A stretch of DNA of 64,000 nt from Pegoplata infirma (lineage: Eukaryota > Arthropoda > Insecta > Diptera > Anthomyiidae), in NCBI GenBank assembly GCA_963921195.1, contig OY992540.1:36820971-36884970 (forward strand), in the 5' to 3' direction. The notes under the pieces are model-generated. The model ran no database searches. It saw only the letters and a list, made by a program, of their open reading frames with translations, and was not told the origin of the DNA. Shown here one piece after another: positions 1 through 10,395 of the stretch (positions are counted from its first letter, which is position 1; every line of letters starts with the position of its first letter). Made by a program: the position numbers and the translations under genes.

Positions 1-1780
1 CCCGAAAACTTTGCGCAATAAAAAAATGTGCCATTAAGTATTTTTGTGTAATTTGACCCAGCTAAAATGGCATTCTTAATCACATAATTGGAGGACCTAG
101 TTAGGCGCCATTTTTAGCACTATTACTTAGAGAATTTTGGTAGGATAGAGACTTTTAGAAGAATTTGATCAGGTCAAGGAAAATAAATCTTCCGAAAAAG
201 GTTGTTGAAAGTGCTACGCAGCATTTACTTTAATTTTTATTTTGGCATCACTCATCAGGAACAGGTGCAAAACGTTGAAAGTGAGACATTTATTTCAAAA
301 AAATCTCGCAAATGCCATTAGAGAATTTTGGTACAATACGCTGAACAGCAAACTAAGGTAAGGAATTATGATAACACTCTTAAGCAGGTCGATTTAACGG
401 AGCCTTATGCTAAAATTTGTATGAAAAAGTTAAATTTAACGGACAGTTATTTTATAACGGAGCATTGAGTCTTAATCTTACTCATAACATAATGTAGGGA
501 GCCACTTTTATGGCTGGTACGTAGAGAATTTTGTTGCGGTGATGATGTATGAGAGTTTTCGAAAGTAAACATAAACTTTGTCCAGAATTCAGACCAAGAG
601 AACTAGAAAACTACTGATAATTTATCATTTTTAAAACGATAATGATGTCCGTCCGTCCGTCTGTCTGTCTACTGAAAGCACGATTCGGTACAAATAGCTA
701 GACTTCTGAAGTTCGGAATGAATTTGTCTTTTAGTCGTGCTAGCTCTCTCGGTAAAGAACGATGACATTCCTAATGTTAGAGTTTAGGCCCCACGATGGG
801 CGCCATTTGTAACACTGTTACGTAGGCGACTTTGTGTCGATTGTGATTAAAAAGAGTCAATGCGGTTAAGATTATATCTATTTTTGTAAAACATAGTCAT
901 AAATTCAGGATAAGGGGATTAGCAAATGCAATTGTTATGCCCGCTTCTTCTGTATGCTTGGTTTGGAAATTATTAATGAAAAAAATGTATTTCAGTGCCG
1001 AAATGTCCTTGTCATTTATATACATTCCACTTAGAGATAAAGGGTTAATAGAATAGGGTCGTGCTAACTCTCTCAATAAAAACGATGATATTCTTAATGT
1101 TAGAGTTTTTGCCCCACGTTGGGAACCATTTGTAACACTGACAATTTTAGTGCGATGATGATGTACCAGAGTTAATACGGTTTCGATTTTAACTATTTTT
1201 ATAAAATCCGGTCCCGAATTCGGACTGAGTTTTTTAGAAAATAAAATTTTTCCGCTGGTTCTTCTCTAGGCGTGACTTAGAAATAAATAGTGATGAAATT
1301 GTATTTCAACCCAGAAAAGTCCTTGACATCTGTATACCCTCCACTTGAGAGAAGGAGATAATAAAAACAGGGTCGCGCTAACTCTCTCGATAAAGAACTA
1401 TGACATTCTTAATATTAGAGTATTGGCCCCACGTTGGGAGCCATTTGTAACACTGACAATTGAAGTGCGGTGAGGATGAACCAGAGTCAATGCGGTTTCT
1501 ATTTGATTTAGTTTAACAAAAAACAGTCCTGAATTCGGAGTAAGTGGATAAGAAAATGAAATTCCGTGGGTTCTTCTGTTGGCGTTGTTTAGAAATAAAT
1601 AGTGATGAAATTTTATTTCAACCCAGAAACATTCTTTACTTTTGTATACCCTTCACCTGAGATAAAGGGTTAATAAAAACAGGGTCCTGCTAACCATCTC
1701 GGTAAAGAACGATGACATTCGTAATGTTAGAGTTTTGCCCCACGTTGGGAGCCATTACACGAATTTTCGATTGGTTTTAT
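1..1780. repeat. Tandem satellite array, unit about 315 bp, diverged
   Basis: A recurring block containing GGGAGCCATTTGTAACACTG recurs near 103, 497, 798, 1120, 1436 and 1747. The companion motif GATGACATTC starts at 761, 1084, 1399 and 1711, giving spacings of 323, 315 and 312 bp. The four right-hand units are clearly alike, while the left units are more diverged and less regular. Most units also share an 'AACTCTCTCGGTAAAGAAC' segment and a 'GGTTAATAAAAACAGGGTC' segment. The array ends near 1780 in the middle of a unit and probably extends beyond the left edge of the window. No ORF runs through the units. Confidence 0.85.
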
Positions 1781-3399
1781 CCTGAATTCACGTGTTGACA
1801 GAAATAATAAACAGGCTTTAAATAACATCAATAAGCCAAAAAAATATATATTTTACAATGAATTTATGTCACTCAAAAAAATTTTTACACACAAAAAAAT
1901 TTTTACACTCAAAAACTAAATTTTACACTCAAAAAAAAAAATTACAAAAAATTTTAATTAACTTTCCTGGTCAAAATTTTATAAATTTTTTTCTAAACAA
2001 AAAAAAGTTTCTTCCAACATTTCAAATACTTGTCATATATGGTTATTGTCACCAAAAATAACTGATATTTTTTTTAATGTTTGTAAAAAATGACATAAGA
2101 AACAATTATTAAAAAAAAATACCATTTGTAACTAAAGATTTCTCTTTGGCTTGACTGTTAACTTGTCATTTGCTACGTCACTGTATTTGTCAAGTCAGTG
2201 CACGCAAGCGCTCATTATTCATTTTGACAATATTATTGATAATGATGCAATCTGTATTCATTTTTTTCAGTTTTTTTTTTTCTTCTAAAAACAAACTGGA
2301 ATATTGAGAAAAATATTTATGTATTTTCAATGAGATATTGTTGCCTGGTTGCACTTGATACACACAGGATGTTGTTTTGATTTATGAAAAAATATAAATA
2401 AGTTAGTCATTCCATTTGTAACATTTTAAAATGTAGGTCGAAGTGGATGGTTTTCATAATTTGAAGGAAACGCAAAAAAAAAATAGTTTTTGTAGAAATT
2501 TACCAATTTTCTGAATAAAAACTTTGTAAATATTTACTTGGTTAATTTACGAAAAAAACTTCGGCGTTTGTATTTTACCCAAAAAATTTTGGTAAATATA
2601 TCTTTGATTTAGGTTAGAACTCGAAATTGTGACACAAAAATAGTTTTATTAGTTTTGGATTAAAAATAAAATATTTTTATTAGTTTTGGAATAAGAAAGC
2701 AAGCCAAACTTTGTAAATTTACGAAATTACTTTGGCGTTTAAATTTTACCCAAGAAACTTTGGTAAATATATCCCAGAAGGTAGAAATCGAAATTGGGGA
2801 ACATTTTCACTTATTAAAGTAGTTTTATTTGTTTTCGACTAAAAAATATTTAAAAAGTCTTTTAAACAATCTGTAAATAGGTTTTTTTTTATAAATATTT
2901 TTTCACTCAAAAAACTAATTTTTTTATTAAGTTTACTTAATCACTTTGTGTAGGGCATTAAAATATTCATTAAGACCTATTAAAATATTGTTTTACTTGT
3001 TTATGTTATACTTGTTTTGGTTATTTTTTGGTATGCTGATGATGGCCTAAGTGCCAAGATAAAAAATTTCCAGTGGTTTATTTTTATTTTTCTTCTATAG
3101 ATTTGTTGTCATTTTTTCCAAGTGAAATCACCATGTCATCTTCAGTTAAAATTGAGTTATCAGAGACGAGACCAAGTTTTTTTTTAGAATTTTCGTTTTT
3201 AAAACATTTTGTTTTGTCATGACAAATCATTTGTCATTTTTTGTGGAATATTGATAAAAAAAATATATGGGATTGTTGATTAATGATGTTCTGAATTCTT
3301 TATACCCAGTAAACCAAATGTTTTTGAAATTGTTATTACTAGGGCTGTGATTTTTATGTAAATGCATGGTTTTTGTTGATATGTTTAAAGCGATATGGA
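1781..3399. other. AT-rich non-coding stretch with short duplications
   Basis: No gene seen. A short repeat of about 18 bp containing TTTTTACACTCAAAAA recurs at 1868-1950. A roughly 190-bp segment with GGCGTTT..ATTTTACCCAA..TTTGGTAAATATATC is present twice, near 2515-2690 and 2700-2850. A hammerhead-like remnant is annotated separately at 3029-3055. The small ORFs here are low-complexity Lys/Phe/Asn products of AT-rich sequence. Confidence 0.6.
3029..3055 (+). other. Degenerate hammerhead-like motif
   Basis: The sequence reads CTGATGATGGCC, a short loop, then GTGCCAAGAT. This resembles the CTGATGA - stem - GAAA layout of hammerhead motifs found in Penelope-like retroelements. The second core box is AAGA rather than GAAA, so it is probably inactive. 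Recognised only by comparison with the better preserved copy at 31816-31844. Confidence 0.35.
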
Positions 3400-4015
3400 A
3401 AAAATGTCCTTCTGAATCTATTAATTTGCAAAAAAATGGCTTCGATTTTGAAGAAAATGCATATTTTTGCATATTTTGATTTGAAATGCATATTAAGTGC
3501 ATATTTGTAACTTTTAAATACATATTTTTGCATATTTTGGCATAAATTAGCAAAACCACAAAATTATTTTCAATTTGTTTCAAATATTAATTTGCTAAAA
3601 ATGACTTATTGTTAGATTTGTTTTTGCATATGTTTTAATATTTTGAAGAAAATGCATATTTTTGCATATTTTGATTTTAATTACATATTTAGTGCATATT
3701 TGTAACTTTTAAATTTATATTTTTGCAAATTTTTGTCATAAATTAGCAAAACCTCAAAGTGATTTCAATTTGATTTAAAAATTATTTTTAATCTGACAAA
3801 AACTCTTTTTAAACATTGTCAGTTTAAAAATAATTTTTGAAACAAATTGAAACTATTGCGTGGTTTTGCTAATTTATGTCAAAAATATGCATTTAAAGTT
3901 GCAAATATGCTCTAAACATGTATTTGAAACTAAAATATGCAAAAATTTACATGTTCTTAAAAACATGCAGATATATGCAAAAACAAATTGAAGCTATTTT
4001 GATGCAAATTTTTGA
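3400..4015. repeat. Foldback repeat of the TGCATATTTT family
   Basis: The motif TGCATATTTTTGCATATTTT and variants recur at 3458-3540 and 3648-3735. The complementary form (AAATATGCA, TGCAAATATG) fills 3880-3985. The two halves meet near 3810, where complementary 'AAAAATTATTTTTAA' segments flank a short centre. Related TGCATATTTT-rich patches lie at about 23.9, 25.6, 55.7, 57.0-57.2 and 61.1 kb, so this is a dispersed family. It encodes nothing recognisable. Confidence 0.65.
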
Positions 4016-4235
4016 CTCGGAATGATATTTTGTCTATATATGGGCTACAAATCCAATGACCCCCGTTCTATTTTATAAAAAGTTGTCTGTTCAAAACACG
4101 CAGACTTTCGAAAGACAACTTGGATGCTGCTGAAGCTTATAATATATATTTGTAATATTCTTGGTCAGGCTGGTATTGAATTTCAAAGAAATCAATGCAG
4201 GGGTTCAAAAGTGATTATCGAAACCGTGAATTTTG
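4016..4235. repeat. Dispersed repeat fragment, copy also near 21.9-22.2 kb
   Basis: This stretch holds a block with 'ACTTTCGAAAGACAACT', 'GCTGCTGAAGCTTATAATA', 'GGTCAGGCTGGTATTGAATT' and 'AGGGGTTCAAAAGTGAT'. The same series, diverged, occurs at 22018-22130, where it follows a GTCCGTCCGTC block. It belongs to the widely dispersed family whose other parts include GACGGACGGAC runs and GAGGGTATA ends. Confidence 0.55.
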
Positions 4236-4238
4236 GAT

Positions 4239-4808
4239 CACTCAAAAAATTATGTTAGTAAAATCAACTGAAAATGTCAGTTAAAATAACTACTGTGTAA
4301 GTTGTTTTGGGGTCAACTACTTTTTCAGTTAAATCAACTAACAATGTTAGTTATTTTAACTTACAAAAAACAACTGACTTATGCAGTAAAAACTACTTAC
4401 ATTTGTAGTCAAAACAACTAAAATGTAGTAAAAATAAAATAATCAATATATATATATATTTTTTTTTTTTTTAATTTTTTAGAAAAAAAAATTGAAGATC
4501 AAATTTTTTCCAAGTTTTTTTTTTCAAAAGTTGTAAAAAATAATGAGACGAAAATTTATTTTTTATTTTTTGGAAAAAAAACTTTTTTTTTCAGAGATAA
4601 AAAAATATAATTAACTACTTTAATTAACTGTTACTACATTACAGTACTTTTTTGTTAGTTGTTCAAAAAAAACGACTTAAAATAACTAACAGAAATAGTT
4701 GTTTGATGTTTTTCATACAAAAACAACTGACTTTGTAGTTGAAAACAACTAACTACTGTAAAATATACAAACAACTAACATGTAGTAACTTACATAATTT
4801 TCTGAGTG
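4239..4808. mobile_element. Foldback MITE, CACTC-type TIR, 2-bp TSD
   Basis: The left end reads CACTCAAAAAATTATGTTAG and the right end ...TTACATAATTTTCTGAGTG, which are inverted copies of each other. A dinucleotide AT flanks both sides (4237-4238 and 4809-4810). The interior is rich in complementary AACTAAC/GTTAGTT and ACAACTAA runs, so the whole 570-bp element can fold back. No ORF is present. A weakly similar element seems to lie at 33566-33880. Confidence 0.7.
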
Positions 4809-4987
4809 ATGGGTTTTTTAACTCAAATTCACGCGTTGTGCGGAGTCTTTGATACCCTCCAACATAAAAAAGTTTAAAAAATCAAATAATTGTGCAGGGG
4901 CGTTTTTTTGGGAGGGGATCTATACAAAATCATTTCTTATGGTTTTTTCACTTAAGTAATACAATTTTATCATTATTTAAAAAAAGA
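4809..4987. other. Fragment of dispersed GATACCCTCCAACAT repeat
   Basis: The stretch contains GTGCGGAGTCTTTGATACCCTCC, also seen inverted at 8480-8520, and then featureless AT-rich DNA running up to the palindrome at 4991. Confidence 0.45.
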
Positions 4988-4990
4988 ATA

Positions 4991-5256
4991 CCCGGGTAAA
5001 AATGAAATATATATGATCATATATGAAGATATATGGATCATATATGGATTTATATAACCATATATTATCATATATGCCTCCATATATGTTCATATATGAT
5101 CTGATCCGAAAATTATGAGGTCATATCGGGCCAATTTTCGGATCAGATCATATATGAACATATATGGAGGCATATATGATAATATATGGTTATATAAATC
5201 CATATATGATCCATATATCTTCATATATGATCATATATATTTCATTTTTACCCGGG
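4991..5256. mobile_element. Perfect 266-bp palindromic MITE
   Basis: The arms 4991-5114 and 5133-5256 (124 bp each) are identical inverted copies by my reading, separated by an 18-bp loop (5115-5132). The ends read CCCGGGTAAAAATGAAATAT, and the flanking TA on each side (4989-4990, 5257-5258) is a plausible target duplication. The arms consist mainly of CATATATG, ATATATGATC and ATATATGGATC words. The lack of arm divergence implies recent origin or ongoing arm conversion. The ORF that crosses it is an artefact of the palindrome. Confidence 0.85.
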
Positions 5257-5259
5257 TAT

Positions 5260-5876
5260 AATATAAACTCCCTCAAAAGGGGGCGGTTTACAAAATATCG
5301 CTTTTTTTATTCTTTTTTATTTTATTCTTTTTTTTATTCAATAGGGAACATTTTCCCTTGGTCCGATTTTGCTCATCTCCTAACTTCAGCAGAATAGCTG
5401 TTTTTTTTTGTCTGTATCGTGTCTTCTACAGATAAACAGACGAACAAACGGACGGACGGACACTGTACCGGGTCGAAAAAATTTCCCACTTTTCGAGCTT
5501 AATTTGAAAGATTACGTCGAAAAAGATTAAGAGCCAAAATATAAAATTTTTAGGTCGCGTTTTGATACCTGTTGTGAGTCAAATAAAGTACTCGCTGAGG
5601 ACATTCTAACCATATTTTTTTTATAACGATCGGACATCAAATGACAAAGCTATGAACAAAAAACGATTTAGGCAGTACTAAAACGCGACCTAAAAATCTA
5701 ATATTTTGGCTGTGGAACTTTTTAAGCGCGAAAAATTGTAATTTTTTTCCCCCCTAACGACCGGCACATTCTAACCGTCATGTCTTAGAATCGATCACTG
5801 ATCAATAATTTATATACTTAATGGGATCCGAGACCGATATTTCAATGCGCTGCACACTGAACGACAAAGTGAGTAT
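5260..5876. repeat. Dispersed repeat copy, host of two later insertions
   Basis: It includes a GACGGACGGACA run (5452-5462), an inverted pair with AGGTCGCGTTTT (about 5534-5563) and AAAACGCGACCT (5679-5708), and the block 'TCTTAGAATCGATCACTGATC' through 'CGACAAAGTGAGTAT'. Removing the elements at 5877-6518 and 6536-7028 would rejoin it to 'ACTGTGGTTAGAGGGTATA' at 7030-7048, the usual end of this family (compare 7866-7895). Confidence 0.65.
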
Positions 5877-6518
5877 TAGGGCGTCCCGTCAAATATAAGT
5901 TTTCGAATTTCATTACGTAATACCTGCCAAACGATAGCAACGTTAGAGCTGATTGTGGGAAAATTTATCAAAAAATTTCTCAAGGTCAACTTCAGTAAAA
6001 AATTAGGTATTTCAACTAAAATTCATGTCCGAATATTTTGACCAAATCTGGCTGAAAAATTCGGAAATTTTGCGTTCTTTATTGAAAAAATATCCAAAAC
6101 CGCGATTTTGGTCCACAGATGCATCTGTGGAACAAAATCGCGGTTTTGGAATTTTTTTAATATTTTTTTAATAAAGTGCGCCAAATTTCCGAATTTTTGA
6201 GCCGGATTTGGTCAAAAAATTCGAACATGAATTTTATTCGAAATACGTAATTTTTTTTCAACTTTGGAATTTTTTTAATATTTTTCCAATAAAGTGCGCC
6301 AAATTTCCGAATTTTTGAGCCGGATTTGGTCAAAAAATTCGGACATGAATTTTGGTCGAAATACGTAATTTTTTTCAACTTTGACCGCTGGTTGCCGACT
6401 GAAGATGAACTTGCGAAATTTTTTCATAAGTTTTTCCACAATCGGCTCTAACGTGGCCATTGTTTGGAAGGTATTACGACATGAAATTCGAAAAATTTAA
6501 ATTTGACGGGACGCTCTA
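5877..6518. mobile_element. hAT-like MITE, 642 bp, 8-bp TSD GTGAGTAT
   Basis: The left end TAGGGCGTCCCGTCAAAT and the inverted right end TAGAGCGTCCCGTCAAAT match at 17 of 18 positions. GTGAGTAT occurs immediately outside both ends (5869-5876 and 6519-6526). An 8-bp duplication and a TAGRG terminus are hallmarks of the hAT superfamily. Inside are a near-perfect hairpin centred near 6121 (CCAAAACCGCGATTTTG arms) and two tandem copies of a roughly 120-bp block (6150-6265 and 6265-6385). Two overlapping minus-strand ORFs are by-products of that duplication. No transposase is encoded. Confidence 0.9.
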
Positions 6519-6535
6519 GTGAGTATACCCCCATA

Positions 6536-7028
6536 CACACAAAAAATTATTGGCTAAACATTTTCAATTAAATCTATTGATCAACAAAATTTAAATTAGT
6601 CAATCAATGTTTTGATTAAAATTGTTGTTATTTTTTTTAACTTTCGAATTACAAATTTTTAACATACCAGATTTTTTTCGCTTTAATTTATTTGAATAGA
6701 TTAATAAAAAAATATACAAAATAATCGGGTTTTACTTTTTTTATTGTTGGCAACATATTAGAATGCAAAAAATATTAATTTTTGGTAAATTTTGTCATAA
6801 GCTTACAATTTATTTGTTAAATCAATCATTATTTTGATTGACTATAAATAAAAAATTGATCAATCTTTTGATCAAAATCGAAAAAATGTTTGATTGAAAA
6901 AATTTTCAATCAATCACCTACAATTTGATGATTGGTATAAAAATTTTTTTAATTGAAGGAATTTCAATCAAAAAATTGATTGAATCCGCGTTTTTGTTGA
7001 TTGAAATTCGTTTCAAATTTTTTCTGTG
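6536..7028 (-). mobile_element. MITE of the CACAGAAA family, TA TSD
   Basis: This 493-bp element is the reverse-orientation relative of those at 15560, 22302 and 58365. All carry 'AATTTCAATCAACAAAA', 'TTGATTGAAATTC', 'GTAAGCTTATGAC' and 'TTGATCAATAGATTTAATTG' segments in the same order. The ends read CACACAAAAAATTATTGG and ...AAATTTTTTCTGTG, with TA on both sides (6534-6535, 7029-7030). It sits 10 bp beyond the hAT-like element's right TSD, in the same older repeat. No coding capacity. Confidence 0.85.
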
Positions 7029-7060
7029 TACTGTGGTTAGAGGGTATAAAAAGATTAATT

Positions 7061-7298
7061 GAAGGGCTTACTGCAAGAACTTGATAAGCAACATTTTATT
7101 TTTTCGTGTTTTTCGCCTTCTGCTGATGTTCCATTGACAGATTTTTGGCAAAAGTCTTGCTTAAACACCCTTCGTAGAAGTATATTGAGAATAAAAGTTC
7201 TGCAAACGTTCTATTTTCTACATTATATTAAAAGTTATAAGGCAAAAACCACCATAAAGTGAAATGTTGCTTATCGAGTTTTTACAATAAGCCCTTGA
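7061..7298. mobile_element. Short TIR element, GGGCTTA ends
   Basis: GGGCTTACTGCAAGAACTTG..ATAAGCAACATTT at about 7063-7098 is matched by the inverted right end ending ...AATAAGCCC near 7293. The TIR of about 37 bp has only a few mismatches. The roughly 235-bp element has no clear target duplication and no meaningful ORF. Confidence 0.65.
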
Positions 7299-7319
7299 AT
7301 TTGTAATACAAACAAGTAC

Positions 7320-7800
7320 ACACAAAAAAAAACTTGTCAAATTACTAGAAAAGGTCTCGTAATCCCATTTTACCAATATTTGCCAATTTTCCTTGTTTTT
7401 TTAACAAAAAAAATTTCTGTCAAAATTTACATTTTTTTTTTGTAACTCTACAATTATTTTTGTAATTTTACAAATTTCCAAGGTTATTTTACAAAAAAAA
7501 ATAGTAAATTAACGAGAATTCCTTGCAGTTTTAATTTAAAAGCTTGTAAAATTACAAAAAAGATAGTAATTTTTATTAGGAATTCTCGTAAAATAGGAGG
7601 TAGCAAAAAATTCTGTAAAAACACGAAACCTCCTTATAAGTTTTAAAGCGTCAAAAAATTTGTAAATTCACAATTTTATTGGTAAAAAGTTTGTAAAATT
7701 ACAAAATTATTGGTAAAAAGCTTGTAAAATTACAAGGAAATCTTGTCAAATAGGAAACAGAAAAAAAATACAAACCTTTCTAGTCGTTTTACAAGTTTTT
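7320..7800. mobile_element. MITE of the TTTGTAAAATTAC family
   Basis: It begins CACACAAAAAAAAACTTGTC after TA at 7318-7319. It carries the family words 'GTCTCGTAATCCCATTTTACC', 'TTGGTAAAAAGCTTGTAAAA' and 'AATAGGAGGTAGC'. Relatives lie at 13790, 14411, 14821 and 28017. The right end is eroded, so its limit is approximate. Repeated GTAAAATTACAA words make it able to fold on itself. Confidence 0.7.
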
Positions 7801-7859
7801 TCCCCAATAGCTTTATGTTTGGACTTGGGTATTGTATGGTAGGTCTAGACCGACCTAAC

Positions 7860-8300
7860 TTCTTTTTATACCCTCCAACCATAGTATGAGGGTATACTCA
7901 CTTTGTCATTCCGTTTGTAACGCATAGAAATATCGGTCGGGGACCCCATAAAGTATATATATTATTGATCTATGATCGTTTATAAGTCATCCTATGAATG
8001 TCCGTCCGTCCGTCTGTATAAAGCACGATTCAGTCCAAAATAATAGAGCTAGACTCCTGAAAATTGGCACGAATGTGTCTCATAGTCATAGGCCGGTTAA
8101 GTTCGGAAATGGGTAAAATCGGATAAGGGGCAAAAAAGTTCCCCCTTAAAGAACTAAAAAAATCTCTTGAAAAGCGTAATTTTTTACATTTTTTTTTTTC
8201 ATTTTTGTTAAACAAATGAAACCTTTTTATGTCAAAAAGCGTTAAAGGTCATACACTTAGACCCCGGGGGGGCTACAAAATATTGTTTTTTTTTCCCGCC
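7860..8300. repeat. Dispersed repeat copy with GTCCGTCCGTC run
   Basis: The end hairpin 'ATACCCTCCAACCATAGTAT..GAGGGTATAC' is followed by 'CTCACTTTGTCATTCCGTTTG', 'AATATCGGTCGGGGACCCCA' and GTCCGTCCGTCCGTCTG at about 8000-8016. This is the reverse orientation of the 53440-53910 copy. It is one of the most frequent repeats in the window and codes for nothing evident. Confidence 0.65.
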
Positions 8301-8771
8301 CCCTTTTGTGGGCGTGGATTAAAAAAAAAAACATAAAAATTTTGAGAAAATGGTATAACTAAAGTTCAAAAAGCATAATAAATAATTTAGTAAACATTTA
8401 TCGCGTTGGGGAAGGTATCACCAAGCACCTCCACAAAGCCCTGTCCCCAAAAACGCCTCTGAAATTTTTTTATATGTATTTTAACATGTTGGAGGGTATC
8501 AAAGATTTCGGCACAGCCGAATTTAACACTCTCACTTGTTTGCACTTAAATTCATTTAAATATATAAAAAACTGTGTTCGTTTTGGTATAATTCAACCGA
8601 TAAACTGTTATTGGATAAATTACCTAAGTTTTTTGGGTAAAAACTTATGTAATTATGTAAAACACAATTGAACGGTTTTAATTAATCCAAAGTTTTCACA
8701 ATTTTTTAAATTTCTTTTTTAAATCCTAAAAAAAATTTTAAATACTAACAATTTCACCACATTAATACCTA
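8301..8771. other. AT-rich stretch with repeat fragments
   Basis: No gene seen. It includes 'GGAGGGTATCAAAGATTTCGG' (8491-8511), a known end of the dispersed family. It also has a weak palindrome around TTACCTAAGTTTTTT (about 8620-8655) that is shared with copies at 33.9, 37.0, 37.2, 38.2, 38.4 and 49.66 kb. Confidence 0.5.
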
Positions 8772-8851
8772 AAATTAGTTTTTGTTTGTTTTTTTTTTTA
8801 TACTAAAGTTTGTTTTAATTTGTTTACCAAAATTGTATCGATATTTACCCC

Positions 8852-8857
8852 ACATAC
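8852..8857 (-). other. Splice donor GTATGT
   Basis: In minus orientation the exon's last bases CAAG are followed by GTATGT, a close match to the insect donor consensus. A second possible donor (GTAAAT, a few bases further on, after GGG) is weaker and would add three codons. Confidence 0.75.
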
Positions 8858-9052
8858 CTTGGGAAAACCCAACGGCCTCTAAACCATGAGGTAAGCCGAA
8901 GGGTCCCAATGATGGCATCGGCATACCGGGCGGTAATGGTCCATGTGGTCCATGATGCGAGTGTGGACCACCATAACTGTGTGGATGGGGTCCTAAATCA
9001 CCCGATTTTAAAAAACCGGCAGCCATTAAGGCTTCTGTTGAATGAAGAGCCA
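8858..9052 (-). CDS. Internal protein-coding exon, Pro/Gly/His-rich protein
   Basis: This is the only stretch that reads like conserved protein. In minus orientation it gives 64 codons starting ALHSTEALMAAGFLKSGDLG, followed by a His/Pro/Gly-rich part (PHSHHGPHGPLPPGMPMP) and ending LPHGLEAVGFSQ. Its GC content is far above its surroundings. A strong splice donor follows at once (CAAG then GTATGT). The best acceptor is TTCACAG just upstream, which leaves 2 nt before the first full codon and 1 nt after the last, so the exon is phase 1 at both ends (195 bp, divisible by 3). Extension upstream meets an in-frame TAA about 35 bp away, so a longer exon is excluded. The composition suits a disordered linker in a developmental transcription factor or RNA-binding protein. 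I do not recognise the gene. Flanking exons are not in the window or were not seen. Confidence 0.8.
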
Positions 9053-9059
9053 CTGTGAA
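9053..9059 (-). other. Splice acceptor TTCACAG
   Basis: Reading minus, TTCACAG precedes TGGCTCTTCATTC. The upstream pyrimidine content is only moderate. A more T-rich candidate (TTCATTGCAG, about 9090-9099) would place a stop codon in frame with the conserved peptide, so the nearer acceptor is preferred. Confidence 0.6.
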
Positions 9060-10395
9060 GCCGTTTACGCAAAGGTAAACTTAAAGAAAACTGCAATGAA
9101 AAAAAATTTAAAAATGAATTAATTAAATATTTATTAAGTAAATTAAAAAAAAAAAATGGCGTACTGTTTTGAGCAAAAATAGTAGTAGTAGTAAAACGAA
9201 AGGGTAGTTTTTTTTTCGTGATTCCTTTTTTGAGTCCCAAAAATTAAAGACAGATGCGTTATTAATTTATGTGTTTATGCAAGCATGTAATTTAGGGTCG
9301 CTTTTATTATAATGATGATGATGATAATAACGATGATATGATGAGGAGACGATGGTGTTGGCCTGGCCTCTCTTGTTGCATTTAAAGGCACTGAATCGTA
9401 AAACTGAGATGACAAAACACCATGGTATTAAACAACAAAAATTTTTTTTTAGGTGGATGGTGATAATGATGATGCTGATAATAATTTAGTTTCTTTCTTT
9501 TTTTATTTTACAAGCACGCTCGTTGTACGTTCTTGCCGCTTTGACATTTTGGTAATATAATGTATGCGGTAGACCGATCCGACCAAAATAATGTTTTATA
9601 AATGAGCGTGCATAAATGTCTAAGGCTGAGCGTTAAATGACAAATAACCTCAGGGTACCTAAATGTAATATAGGTGTGGACACTGTAAAGAGTCTACCCT
9701 ATTGTCTTTTTTTGAAACTACAACAAATAGAGAATAGAGGAATTTTTTTTTTTTTTTGCCAGGCCAATATAAAAATAGGAGGATATTGGTGATGATTTTA
9801 ATCCTTAGCATAAGGATTTACTATTAAACTCCCTACTTTTCAAAAAATATATCCTTTTTGGTCCTTAACAAATTGTTGTTGTTTTCAAAAAGTGTGTGTG
9901 TGTAATTTTTCAGCAACAGTATGTGAACTTTTTTTTCACCATGCCAAAAAAAGTAGACTAATTTGAATGTCTGGTTTTTGAAAATTAAATTCATCGTGTG
10001 TGTGTTTTCTTAAGCCTGGTTTTAAAAGACCAGCTTAAACATTTTACTTTTATATATTTTTTGTTTTTGTTATAGTGGCCAGACTAAAAACAAGGCTTTG
10101 TTTTAGTTTTTCAAAAATAAAATTAAAATAAATCTCTTTTTATTTTACTCTTTGTTTAAAGAGCAGCAGGAAGATCAAAAAACTTTTAACCGAATAATGT
10201 TGGGTTTTGTTTTTATTTTTATAAAAATTAAAAACAAAAAATAAATTATTTTTAAAAAATTAATGTAAATACAGTTTTAAAATAAAAATTGAAGAACATC
10301 TTTTAAATAAACAATCTAAAAAAATCGTTTTTTTAACTATTTTTGGGGGTTATTCCAAAAATAACAAACATAAAAAACATGAATTTCCATAACAG
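9060..10395. other. Probable intron, mostly single-copy AT-rich DNA
   Basis: No second exon was found. There is an ATGATGATGATGATAATAAC patch (9311-9330), a further GATGATGATG patch near 9465 and a short TGTGTGTGTG run near 9893. The 9290-9560 part is of higher complexity than the repeats around it and could include regulatory DNA, but no specific site is supported. Confidence 0.5.

Noticed and set aside
5164..5397. 77-codon ORF with repeated MIIYGYI/YMIH words
   Set aside because: It is a translation of the ATATATG-rich arm of a palindrome; no coding signal beyond it.
6157..6460. Two overlapping minus-strand ORFs with the same protein repeat
   Set aside because: They come from a tandem 120-bp duplication inside a hAT-like MITE.
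8998..9240. 80-codon minus-strand ORF overlapping the exon
   Set aside because: It is the exon in a different frame joined to AT-rich intron. The conserved-looking peptide is in the other frame.
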